DNA of 64,000 nucleotides from Candidatus Accumulibacter appositus (GTDB lineage Bacteria; Pseudomonadota; Gammaproteobacteria; Burkholderiales; Rhodocyclaceae), in assembly GCA_000585055.1 (NCBI GenBank), contig JEMX01000096.1, forward strand, positions 1-64,000, read 5' to 3'. The notes beneath the pieces were generated by a model. The model saw only the letters and a list, made by a program, of their open reading frames with translations. It made no database searches and was not told where the DNA came from. Shown in pieces: positions 28,840 to 36,977 of the stretch. Every line of letters starts with the position of its first letter. The stretch's first letter is position 1. A program made the position numbers and the translations under genes.

Positions 28840-29041
28840 AAGGAAACCCCAGCAAGGAAATGGAAAAGCCGGATCCGCGATCAGCGGCAGCGAAAAGCCG
28901 CGGGAGAGATCGGGCGGCCCGAGCAGCCGGATCCGCGAGGGCGGGATTCTAGCACAGCGGTCAGCAGCTGCGAAAAGCCAGCGCGCCGCTATCGGTCATC
29001 GCAGCTGCGACCGCCCGGTAGGCAAGGCTACGCAAACGGCG

Positions 29042-30283
29042 TCACGAGGAGGCATGGGAAGCGCCGTCGACGTGCATCCAGTGCTCGACATCGCTGCGCA
29101 GGTCGGCCAGTTGCTCGGGTTCGATCAGGCGAATGCTGTAGGCACGGGCGCGTTCGCGCGCCGCCGAACCGGTGCCCGGATGCAGTCGTCTGGCGGTCAG
29201 CAGCCAGGTTTCGCCCATCGCCCCCCCGACGTGCCGACGCAGACTGTCGAGACGGTTGAGGATTGCCTGGCTACCGCCCTCGGTCGTGATCTGCACACCG
29301 GTCTTGCATTCAAGGACCAGCAAGCGGTTACGCCACACCAGTGCAGCATCGAGTTCGTTGCCGACGCCTTCCACGGCGCCCTCGGCGTCGATGCTGACGC
29401 TGGTGCCCCAGTGGCCATCGGGTATCTGGCCGTCGGCCTGCAGGCCCGCGAGCGTCAACCATACCCACTCCTCAAGCCAGCCGCCACCAGCGTAGCGGGC
29501 CACGGTCTCGTTGGCGAAAGCGAAGTGACAGTCGCCATCCCATTGCCAGATACCAGCCTGCTCGAAGGCCCAGGCGAGCTGGTGGTGATTGGCGAAGAGT
29601 GGCCGTTCGGCGACGATTTCGCTCTGAAACGCACGCACAACGGCTCCATCCGGACGCGTCTTTGGCAGCACTTCGCGGGTCAGGCGATTGACGTAGCCGA
29701 AGAAGCCGCCGAGCTGCGAGGCGGAACACGCCAGATGCTCGGTCAGAAAAGCGCGCGCGGCTGCCGCTCGAGCGAAATCCGCACTCCAGGTCGGGTCGGC
29801 GACGACGCGGTAGCCCTGCATCTGCAGCAGGTCACTCAGGCGCAGCATGTCCGGCGGCAACGCCAGCGCCGCGCCGCCCCCCAGAGGCTCGAGCAGATCA
29901 TGGTGGGTATCGCAGTACCAGGCATCGCCCAGACCGGCAAAAGCGCCGAGAAAACCAAAGGACATCACCTTTGTACCGCCACTGGCATTGAGATCGATCG
30001 GCCAGCCGGGAAACTCACGGCTTAAGGCCGCCGCCAGTTCGCGGGCATAGCTGCTGATGCGCCCGAGGTCGTGATCCGGTGTGTGGCGAACAATACGCAC
30101 CGCATCTTCCGCCCAGCCCGCCTTCTGTAGCACGCGACTGACCTGCGACGCGCCCCGGTACGCCGCTTCCCCATCGCTGGCAGCGATCACCACGCGGGCC
30201 GGCCGCAGGCGCAGCGCCGGCAGGGCATTCTGCATGATCTGCTCGGAAGCCAGGCAGACAAGAACTCGCGGCTGGAACGACAT
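29042..30283 (-). CDS. Card1/Can2-like CARF-domain endonuclease (DUF1887), orphan
   Basis: This 413-residue protein has an N-terminal Rossmann-like CARF domain (about 1-145) with the signature NASGGTKVMSFGF (99-111). A middle winged-helix region (about 150-225) follows, then a PD-(D/E)XK nuclease domain with GGWLEEW (267-273), NELD (309-312) and LECKTG (324-329). Candidate catalytic residues are Asp312, Glu325 and Lys327. Card1 and Can2 are cyclic-oligoadenylate-activated nucleases of type III CRISPR systems, but no cas gene or array lies in this window. The frame is open upstream, but the ATG at 30283 begins the CARF fold. It is flanked by thrS and an antiporter, both ordinary. Confidence 0.85.
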   Translation of the reverse strand: MSFQPRVLVCLASEQIMQNALPALRLRPARVVIAASDGEAAYRGASQVSRVLQKAGWAEDAVRIVRHTPDHDLGRISSYARELAAALSREFPGWPIDLNASGGTKVMSFGFLGAFAGLGDAWYCDTHHDLLEPLGGGAALALPPDMLRLSDLLQMQGYRVVADPTWSADFARAAAARAFLTEHLACSASQLGGFFGYVNRLTREVLPKTRPDGAVVRAFQSEIVAERPLFANHHQLAWAFEQAGIWQWDGDCHFAFANETVARYAGGGWLEEWVWLTLAGLQADGQIPDGHWGTSVSIDAEGAVEGVGNELDAALVWRNRLLVLECKTGVQITTEGGSQAILNRLDSLRRHVGGAMGETWLLTARRLHPGTGSAARERARAYSIRLIEPEQLADLRSDVEHWMHVDGASHASS

Positions 30284-30499
30284 GAAGGACTTTGGTAGAC
30301 GAGTGAAGTTGCCATTGTGCCCTGTTTGCCGGCGCTTGCGTCCTGACCACACGCGCTTGAGTCGAAATGGCGGTCGTGCGATGATCGCCGCGCCGCCGAC
30401 TTTGGAAGCGGCCAGCGCCGCACCGACGCGGCGGCGCCGGGCGTGGCGGAGTGCACGCCGGCCGGCCAGCGCTGCCAACTACCGCACGGAAAACATCAC

Positions 30500-31588
30500 A
30501 TGCTCTGGTTCATCCCGGGTCTCATCGCCCTGATCTTCGGTGCCGAACTCATGGTTCGCGGTGCTTCGAAACTCGCGCTATCTTTCGGCATCTCGCCGCT
30601 GGTGGTCGGACTGACCGTCGTCGCTTTCGGAACGAGTTCGCCCGAACTTGCGGTGTCCGTGCAATCAGCCTGGTCTGGCCAGGTCGACATCGCGCTCGGC
30701 AACGTGGTCGGTAGCAACATCTTCAACGTCCTGTTCATTCTCGGCCTGTCGGCCCTGATCGCCCCCCTGCTGGTGCACCGCCAGTTGATCCGGCAGGAAG
30801 TGCCAATGATGGTCGCTTTTTCGCTGCTGCTCTGGGTGCTGGCCAGCGACAGCGGCCTCAGCCGTGGCGACGGCCTGCTGCTGGTCAGCCTGCTGCTCGC
30901 CTACACCGTCCTGGTCATTCGTCAGAGCCGTCGCGACAACCTTGCGCTCAGGGAGATCGAATCCGAATTGCCAGCCGTGGACGACCGAGCCTGGGACGCT
31001 CACTGGCTGATGCAGATCCTGCTGGTCGCGGCTGGCATGGGCCTACTGGTAGTCGGCTCCAACTGGCTGGTGGAAGCTGCAGTCACCCTGGCCCGGCAAC
31101 TGGGGATGAGCGAAGTGGTGGTCGGACTGACCATTGTCGCCGCCGGCACGTCGCTGCCTGAAGTCGCGACCTCAGTCATGGCGGCAATCCGCGGCCAGCG
31201 CGACATCGCCGTCGGCAACGTCGTCGGCAGCAATATCTTCAATATCCTCGCGGTGCTCGGAATCTCCGCGAGCATCGCCCCGGGCGATCTGCTCGTGCCA
31301 GCGTCGTTGCTGGCTTTCGACCTGCCAGTGATGGTCGCCATCGCGGTTGCCTGTTTGCCCATCTTCTTTACCGGCCACCTGATCGCGCGCTGGGAAGGGG
31401 CGCTGTTCCTCGCCTACTACGCGGCCTACACCACCTACCTGGTGCTCGACGCCGCCGGTCATGCCGCGCAGAGTGGCTTCTCGATGGTGATGGGCGGCTT
31501 CGCCCTGCCGCTCACGGCAATCACCTTGATCGTGCTTGCCTGGCGTCATCGGCACGGCGCGCGCAACGACCAGGCTTCCGACCCCTGA
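30500..31588 (+). CDS. Calcium/sodium antiporter of the YrbG type
   Basis: This 362-residue protein belongs to the CaCA family, with about ten membrane segments in two inverted halves. The two alpha repeats are visible: VAFGTSSPELAVSVQSA with GNVVGSNIFNVL (about 45-80) and VAAGTSLPEVATSVMAA with GNVVGSNIFNIL (about 210-255). These carry the ion-binding acidic and polar residues. It exchanges Na+ or H+ for Ca2+. The ATG at 30500 (MLWFIPGL) was chosen because the upstream frame has no similarity. Confidence 0.93.
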   Translation: MLWFIPGLIALIFGAELMVRGASKLALSFGISPLVVGLTVVAFGTSSPELAVSVQSAWSGQVDIALGNVVGSNIFNVLFILGLSALIAPLLVHRQLIRQEVPMMVAFSLLLWVLASDSGLSRGDGLLLVSLLLAYTVLVIRQSRRDNLALREIESELPAVDDRAWDAHWLMQILLVAAGMGLLVVGSNWLVEAAVTLARQLGMSEVVVGLTIVAAGTSLPEVATSVMAAIRGQRDIAVGNVVGSNIFNILAVLGISASIAPGDLLVPASLLAFDLPVMVAIAVACLPIFFTGHLIARWEGALFLAYYAAYTTYLVLDAAGHAAQSGFSMVMGGFALPLTAITLIVLAWRHRHGARNDQASDP

Positions 31589-31635
31589 TCACTCCGTTCG
31601 GATGCAGGCCCGTGCGTGCTAGAGTCGGAGTCACT

Positions 31636-32433
31636 ATGAAAACCCGACGAATCCATACTCTGCACCGACCAGCCGTCGGCCCGACGCGTTTGCCGCGGCT
31701 CCTCTTCGTTCATGGCGGGTACGCCACGGCGGGTTGCTGGGACGCGCATTTTCTGCCTTACTTCAGCGCTCGCGGTTTCGATTGCCGAGCGCTCGATCTC
31801 GCCGGGCACGGCGCCAGCGACGGCCGCCAGCGGCTCGACTCCTTCGGGCTCGACGACTACGTCGAAGATGTCATCCAAGTCGCACGAGGCATCGCCGAGC
31901 CGCTGATCCTGATCGGACACTCGATGGGCAGCGTCATCGTCGAACGCGCCCTCGAACAGCAGCCGGCGCAGGCCGCGATCCTGATGGCGCCGGTGCCGCC
32001 CGGCGGCATCCTTGGCGCAACGATGAACATCGCTTTCAGCCAGCCGTCGTTCTTCGGCGAACAGGAACGCGCCATGCAGGGCAAGTACAGCGAGAAAGCG
32101 CTGCGCACGATCCGCGACGTCTACTACTCACGCGAAACGAAAACCGAGGATCTGATCCGCTTTGCAAGGCTGTTCCAGTCAGAGTCCCGCCGTGCGATCC
32201 TCGATCTGACGCTGCTGGCAATGCGCATCGGCGGACGCCGACCAAAGCTGCCGGTTCTGGTCACCGGCGGCGCAGCCGACGCAGTTTTCCAGCCCGGTCT
32301 GCTGCGTTTCACCGCCAGCCGCTGGCAGGCCGAAGCGGCCATCATTCCGGGCGCCGGCCATACCCTGATGCTCGACGCCCACTGGCAGGCGGCAGCGGCG
32401 AGGATCGCCGACTGGATCGAGGCGCTGCCGTAG
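31636..32433 (+). CDS. Alpha/beta hydrolase
   Basis: This 265-residue protein has the nucleophile elbow LIGHSMGSV (Ser96), the oxyanion-region FVHGGYATAG (about 25-34), a likely acid in TGGAADAVF (about 215) and the catalytic His in GAGHTLMLD (about 241). There is no signal peptide. The substrate is unknown; lysophospholipase- or esterase-like members look similar. A GGAG lies 5 nt before ATG 31636; a GTG eight codons upstream is the alternative start. Confidence 0.88.
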   Translation: MKTRRIHTLHRPAVGPTRLPRLLFVHGGYATAGCWDAHFLPYFSARGFDCRALDLAGHGASDGRQRLDSFGLDDYVEDVIQVARGIAEPLILIGHSMGSVIVERALEQQPAQAAILMAPVPPGGILGATMNIAFSQPSFFGEQERAMQGKYSEKALRTIRDVYYSRETKTEDLIRFARLFQSESRRAILDLTLLAMRIGGRRPKLPVLVTGGAADAVFQPGLLRFTASRWQAEAAIIPGAGHTLMLDAHWQAAAARIADWIEALP

Positions 32434-32486
32434 CGGCCTGGCCGCCTGCCGAAAGCGGGTGCCCCCAGCGGCCAGCGCTTTCCCGA

Positions 32487-34097
32487 TCACCCAGCAGGCG
32501 CCGGCTGTTTGCAGTCCTTGAGCTGCCGACGCTGCGCGGCGTCGAGCCGCCAGACGGTTCGTCGGTCATCGGCAAATGCGATCGCCTGCTCGGGAAGGAA
32601 TGAATAACGCTGCGCCTGCGCCGTTTTCCCCCACACCCACAACGAAGCTCCGGTGTAGGCGCACAATCGCGCCACGAACTCCTCGGGAAGCAGCAGTACG
32701 GCACGCATTTTCTCGGCATCGAACTGGCCGGCGTCATAGAGCTCCTTGCGCCAGTTGTCGCGTGCCGCAATGGCCGCCGCATCCTGCCATTCGCTGACCA
32801 CCCAGACGTCCCGATCGGGCCGCAGATAGAACGGCAGGTCGTACTCGTACTCATCGATCATCACCAGCTGATCATCGGAGCTGTACAAGGGCGCCACCTG
32901 CTTGCTTAGGCTTCTCGTCGAGGTCGAATCGAAGACCACCACCAGCGCGATGAACGCGACGCACAGGCTGGCGGCAAGGAACAGACTGCCGCCCAGGTAG
33001 AGTGACCGCCGGGCGCTTGGCCCTTCATCCTGCCCCTGCGCCCGCTGCTGCAGCCAGCCGAGCAGCACATCGGCGATCAGGAAGGCGAGCGGGGGCAGCG
33101 CCGGCAGGATGTAGCCGACGAGCTTCGAGTTGGGCAGCGAGAAAAAAACGAGAATGCCGAACATCCACAGCAGCATCAGGCTGCGGATGTCGCCCCTCTC
33201 CGGATCCACCAGGTACTTCCACGAGCAGACGCGCAAAATCCACGGCGACCACGGCAGCGCGCCGAGGAGCAGCACCGGGATGTAGAACCAGAAGGGCTGC
33301 GCATTGCTGAAGCCGGTCTGTGAGAAACGCTGGAAATGATGATAGACAAAGAAGTAGTCCCAGAACCCGGGATACGAGATCTGCATCCAGACGAACCACG
33401 GCGCGGCAACGGCCAGGAACAGACCGATCATCGGCAGCGAAAGTAGCGCCGGGATCAGTCGGTAACGCCTACGCAACAGCAACCACGCGAGCAGGATCGC
33501 GCCGGGCAGGACAAAACCAATCAAGCCTTTGGCAAGCACACCCAGGGCCGCAAAAACGTAGGCGGCGGCCAACGCCGGGCGATACGACCGGCCGCTGTCG
33601 AGGCGCAGAATGGCGCTCGCCCCGCAGACGATGGTCGCCGAGATCATCCCGGCGACGAGCATGTCGAGGTTGGCATACTGGGCAGCGGCAAAAAACATCG
33701 GCTGCGTCACCAAGACAGCCACGGCGACAGTCGCCAGGCGCTGCTGTGCATGGCGCGCGACAAAAAAGAACAGCCCGCCGACGGCGAGCAGCGCGCCGAA
33801 TACAGACGCCAGGCGAGCCGCCCAGTCGTTCACGCCAAAGAGCTGCAGAGCCAGTCCCGTCAGCCAGTAGAAAAGCGGTGGCTTGTGGAAATATGGCAGG
33901 CCATCGAGCGTCGGCGTCAGCCAGTCGCCACTGCTGAGCATGGCCAAGGCGACGCCGACATAGCGCCCCTCATCAGGCAGCATCAGCGATCTTGTGCCAG
34001 CCAACATGAGCAGCCACGCGGCACAGAGCAGCAGCACCAGAAGCTTGCTACGCGGTTCGAGGAGGCTTGCCGTCACTGCCGAAAGAAAACGTTTCAT
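32487..34097 (-). CDS. ArnT-like glycosyltransferase (GT-C fold, family 39 type)
   Basis: This 536-residue integral membrane protein has about 11-12 hydrophobic segments and a C-terminal soluble region (about 420-536). The first periplasmic loop carries the catalytic acidic pair in LMLPDEGRYVGVALAM (Asp42-Glu43), followed by FHKPPLFYWLTG, both typical of ArnT and PMT-like transferases. These enzymes move sugars from undecaprenyl phosphate to lipid A or other acceptors. Its ATG overlaps the stop of the cobalamin-binding protein gene by 4 bp, an odd pairing. The frame extends upstream, but that part is a shadow. Confidence 0.88.
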   Translation of the reverse strand: MKRFLSAVTASLLEPRSKLLVLLLCAAWLLMLAGTRSLMLPDEGRYVGVALAMLSSGDWLTPTLDGLPYFHKPPLFYWLTGLALQLFGVNDWAARLASVFGALLAVGGLFFFVARHAQQRLATVAVAVLVTQPMFFAAAQYANLDMLVAGMISATIVCGASAILRLDSGRSYRPALAAAYVFAALGVLAKGLIGFVLPGAILLAWLLLRRRYRLIPALLSLPMIGLFLAVAAPWFVWMQISYPGFWDYFFVYHHFQRFSQTGFSNAQPFWFYIPVLLLGALPWSPWILRVCSWKYLVDPERGDIRSLMLLWMFGILVFFSLPNSKLVGYILPALPPLAFLIADVLLGWLQQRAQGQDEGPSARRSLYLGGSLFLAASLCVAFIALVVVFDSTSTRSLSKQVAPLYSSDDQLVMIDEYEYDLPFYLRPDRDVWVVSEWQDAAAIAARDNWRKELYDAGQFDAEKMRAVLLLPEEFVARLCAYTGASLWVWGKTAQAQRYSFLPEQAIAFADDRRTVWRLDAAQRRQLKDCKQPAPAG

Positions 34098-35011
34098 GTC
34101 TGCTCGACCGAAGGGGGTGGCGGGTTCTGGCTGCCGCTGTCTGACGGCGCCGGCACGAGAAGGCCGATCGGCTCGACGGACGCCGCCCAGGCGTCGAACA
34201 GACGGCGCAGCGCGGGCAAACCCTCGCGAATCGCCGCCGGCCCTGGCGAGAGGATCAGTGCCGACTTGATCTCGTGCAACTGCCCGGTAGCGACCGCGGG
34301 AATTTCCCGCCAACCTGGCCGCGCGGCGACTTTCTCGGCGCGAAAACGTTTCCCGCACCAGGAGCCGATGATGATCTCCGGCGCGCGGCGGACGACCTCG
34401 AGCGGGTCGGCGATGATCCGTTCGACAGCCGACTGCTTGCCTGCCCGCTCGGAGAAGACGTCCTCACCACCGGCAATCCCGATCAGTTCAGAAACCCAGG
34501 CGATGCCGGCAATGGACGGATCGTCCCATTCCTCGAAATAGACTCTTGGCCGGCGCGGCAGACGGGTGGCCTCAAGCCTGGCCTGGGCAATGCACTCCTC
34601 CAGCTCACCGACCAGCGCCATCGCCCGTTCGCTGACGCCGACCAGGCGACCAACGGTCACGATCATCGCCAGGATGCCTTCGACCTGGCGCTGGTTGAAG
34701 ACATGCACCGCCACGCCAGCCTTGATCAGCTCGCGGGCGATGTCCGCCTGCAGGTCCGAGAAACAGAGCACCAAATCCGGCTCGACGGCCAGGATGCGCG
34801 CCAGATCGCCACTGCTGAAGGCAAAGACCTTGGGCTTTTCCTGGCGCGCCCGCGGCGGGTAGACGGTATAACCACTGATGCCGACGACACGCGCCTCCTC
34901 GCCGAGTGCGTAGAGGACTTCAACCGTTTCGGTGCTCAGACAGACGATGCGCTTGGGCAGGCGATCACCACCGAAGGTGAACGCCGAAGAGGTGGCGGTA
35001 GTGGAGGTCAT
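34094..35011 (-). CDS. Cobalamin-binding protein, BtuF-like without signal peptide
   Basis: This 305-residue protein has the periplasmic-binding-protein type III fold of BtuF: LPKRIVCLSTETVEVLYALG at the start of the first lobe, VVGISGYTVYPP, and a second lobe with ASIAGIAWVSELIGIAGGEDVF-like spacing (IAWVSELIGIAGGEDVF). The N-terminus has no hydrophobic signal, so it is probably cytoplasmic. The C-terminal 40 residues are Pro/Ser-rich. It lies 40 bp after btuF and overlaps the glycosyltransferase gene by 4 bp. It may bind cobalamin or another corrinoid inside the cell. Confidence 0.82.
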   Translation of the reverse strand: MTSTTATSSAFTFGGDRLPKRIVCLSTETVEVLYALGEEARVVGISGYTVYPPRARQEKPKVFAFSSGDLARILAVEPDLVLCFSDLQADIARELIKAGVAVHVFNQRQVEGILAMIVTVGRLVGVSERAMALVGELEECIAQARLEATRLPRRPRVYFEEWDDPSIAGIAWVSELIGIAGGEDVFSERAGKQSAVERIIADPLEVVRRAPEIIIGSWCGKRFRAEKVAARPGWREIPAVATGQLHEIKSALILSPGPAAIREGLPALRRLFDAWAASVEPIGLLVPAPSDSGSQNPPPPSVEQT

Positions 35012-35051
35012 CGAGGGCGTTGAGGGCGTTGAGGGTGAAAAAAAATGGTAC

Positions 35052-35957
35052 TCACTGTCGTGGCCGACGGCTACGCGCCGTCTCGAGATGCTGGCAAAGG
35101 AGTTCGGCGCCGTCGAGCAGACGCGGCGTGTGGCGCTGGATCAGGTCGGGTGGAACGAAGAACAGATTGTTGCGTGCAACCGCCTTGATCGACCCCCAGC
35201 GCTGCCAGTCATCGAGCCACTCGGGGCGTGCTTCACCCATGCCACTGGCAACAATCGCTTCCGGATTTGCGGCGAGGATTGCTTCGACAGTCACCGTCGG
35301 CGCCATTGTATCGAGGCTACCGAAAACATTCTCGCCACCGCACAGGCGAATGACGTCGGAGATGATCTGGCGGCGACCGACGGTCATCAGCGGTTGCTTC
35401 CATATCTGATAGAAGGTGGGCACCAACGGCCGCTCGCCGTAGCGTGTCTGCAGCGCGGCCAGGCGCCGGCGAAAACTGGCGGCGGCAGGCTCGGCGACCT
35501 CCGTGCTGCCGGCCAGTACCCCGAGGCGCTCGATCTCGCTGGCCACATCGTCGATACGATCCGGCTGCGAGACGTAGACCGGGAAACCGAGCGCCCGCAA
35601 GCGGTCGAGGTGGGCAGCCGCGTTGCCGCTCTGCCAGCCGATGATGAGGTCCGGGCGCAGCGCGATGACGCGTTCGAGGTCGATCTGCGAGTAACTGCCG
35701 ACCCGAGCGATCGCCGCCGCCGCCGGCGGGTAATTGCTGTACTCGACGCTGCCGACGACACGCTCGCCGGCACCGGCGGCAAACAGCGTTTCGGTTAGGT
35801 GCGGCGCCAGGCTGATGATGCGCTTCGCCGGCTGCGCAAGGCGTAGGCGCCTGCCGGCATCATCGATGACCTCGATCGCCTGCGCCGCGGCGTGCAGCAG
35901 GCCGCCAGCGCTCAGCAGGCAGAGGGCAAGACAGAACCGCAACGACCAAGCAAACAT
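35052..35957 (-). CDS. btuF: Vitamin B12 ABC transporter periplasmic binding protein
   Basis: This 301-residue protein has a signal peptide (LRFCLALCLLSAGGLLHAAA, cleavage near residue 25) and two lobes of the BtuF/FecB fold. Lobe one contains RIISLAPHLTETLFAAGAGE and VVGSVEYSNYPP; lobe two contains IISDVIRLCGGENVFG. It delivers corrinoids to a BtuCD permease, which is not in this window. It begins 1 bp after the cobC stop, so it is part of the cbiB-cobC-btuF transcript. Confidence 0.92.
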   Translation of the reverse strand: MFAWSLRFCLALCLLSAGGLLHAAAQAIEVIDDAGRRLRLAQPAKRIISLAPHLTETLFAAGAGERVVGSVEYSNYPPAAAAIARVGSYSQIDLERVIALRPDLIIGWQSGNAAAHLDRLRALGFPVYVSQPDRIDDVASEIERLGVLAGSTEVAEPAAASFRRRLAALQTRYGERPLVPTFYQIWKQPLMTVGRRQIISDVIRLCGGENVFGSLDTMAPTVTVEAILAANPEAIVASGMGEARPEWLDDWQRWGSIKAVARNNLFFVPPDLIQRHTPRLLDGAELLCQHLETARSRRPRQ

Positions 35958-35958
35958 G

Positions 35959-36975
35959 TCAAGGCACCCAGGTGGTGAGAGCAGAAGACAGGCGCAGCCA
36001 TTCCCTCTCGCAAGCAGGCAGGCCGCAGCGCAGCAAGCCCTGCGCCGGAAAATGCCGCGTGAGAATGGCCTGGCGTGCCAGGTGTTCGAAAAGGGAAGCC
36101 GCGTGCGGAGTGGACAGGCTGACGAACAATGCCGTACCGCCGAGCTCGCCGAAAGGCCGCAGCAGCGCCGTCAGCCGCGCCGCGGCGGCAGCCAGTTGAT
36201 GGCGAGTCTGTGCCTGCCAGCCGCGATCGGCCAAGGCCAGTCTGGCAACCGCACGCGCCGGACCGGACAGCGGCCAGGGACCGATCGCTTCGCGCAGCAG
36301 CGCCAGCTTGTCGTCGGCAGCGAAAACGAAGCCGACGCGGGCACCGGCAAGGCCGAAAAACTTGCCGAGCGAACGCAGGACGATCAGATTTGGCGCCTCC
36401 GGGCTACCGGCCAGAGCGGCCAGGCAGTTCCCGGGCTCGACATCGCCGAACGCCTCGTCAACCACCAACCAGCCGCCGCGCCGCTGCAACTGAGCCGCCG
36501 CGGCGAGCAGCTCTGCGGCCGGCAAGCGTCTGCCGGTCGGGTTGTTGGGGTTGCACAGCACGATCATCGGCGTCGCCACGGCAAGAGCGCGCGGCAGCGA
36601 CACGTTTTCCAGGCGGCGCAGCTTGTGGCCGGCACGTTGCCAGGCCAGAGGATGTTCTTCGTAGATCGGCGTCATGCAAGCCACCGCCAGCGGCGCGAAG
36701 AGCGCCGGCAGAAGCTGGATAGCGGCCTGCGAACCGGGCACCGCGAGCAGCCGCTGGCTGCCATAGTAGGCGGCGGCTGCGTCGTTCAGACCGTCGTCGT
36801 CCTCGGGCAGGCGTTGCCAGCACTGCGGATCGATCGCCGGCACCGGGTAGGCACGCGGGTTGATGCCGGTCGACAGGTCAAGCCAGTCGGCCAGCGGCCA
36901 GTCCAAGCCAGTCGGCCAGCGGCCAGTCGCCGAAAGCCGCATAGCGTGCAGCGGCGGCGCGCAGTCGACCGCCAT
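35959..36975 (-). CDS. cobC: CobC/CobD-type L-threonine-O-3-phosphate decarboxylase-like PLP protein, N-terminus altered by frameshift
   Basis: The main frame (338 residues from ATG 36975) is a fold-type I aminotransferase-like protein: LDLSTGINPRAYPVP, CNPNNPTGR, VVDEAFGD and the PLP-lysine segment RSLGKFFGLAGARVG. It would make the aminopropanol arm of cobalamin. The normal N-terminus of the family is encoded in another frame from GTG 36985, reading [20 protein letters not shown], and stops at 36878. A perfect 25-bp tandem duplication (36879-36928) joins the two frames; removing one copy restores LEHGGRL...DWPLADWLDLSTGINP. As it stands, only reinitiation at ATG 36975 gives near-full-length protein, with about 27 foreign residues. 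Confidence 0.85.
   Translation of the reverse strand: MAVDCAPPLHAMRLSATGRWPTGLDWPLADWLDLSTGINPRAYPVPAIDPQCWQRLPEDDDGLNDAAAAYYGSQRLLAVPGSQAAIQLLPALFAPLAVACMTPIYEEHPLAWQRAGHKLRRLENVSLPRALAVATPMIVLCNPNNPTGRRLPAAELLAAAAQLQRRGGWLVVDEAFGDVEPGNCLAALAGSPEAPNLIVLRSLGKFFGLAGARVGFVFAADDKLALLREAIGPWPLSGPARAVARLALADRGWQAQTRHQLAAAAARLTALLRPFGELGGTALFVSLSTPHAASLFEHLARQAILTRHFPAQGLLRCGLPACEREWLRLSSALTTWVP
36879..36928. repeat. Perfect 25-bp tandem duplication causing a frameshift in cobC
   Basis: Two identical 25-bp copies occupy 36879-36903 and 36904-36928. Because 25 is not a multiple of three, the insertion shifts the reading frame by one. In protein terms each copy encodes DWPLADWL in its proper frame. 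Confidence 0.95.
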
Positions 36976-36977
36976 GT

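Noticed and set aside
28865-29041. Regulatory leader of thrS with repeated ggatccgcga segments
   Set aside because: Short repeated segments are present, but no T-box, terminator or known leader fold could be supported.
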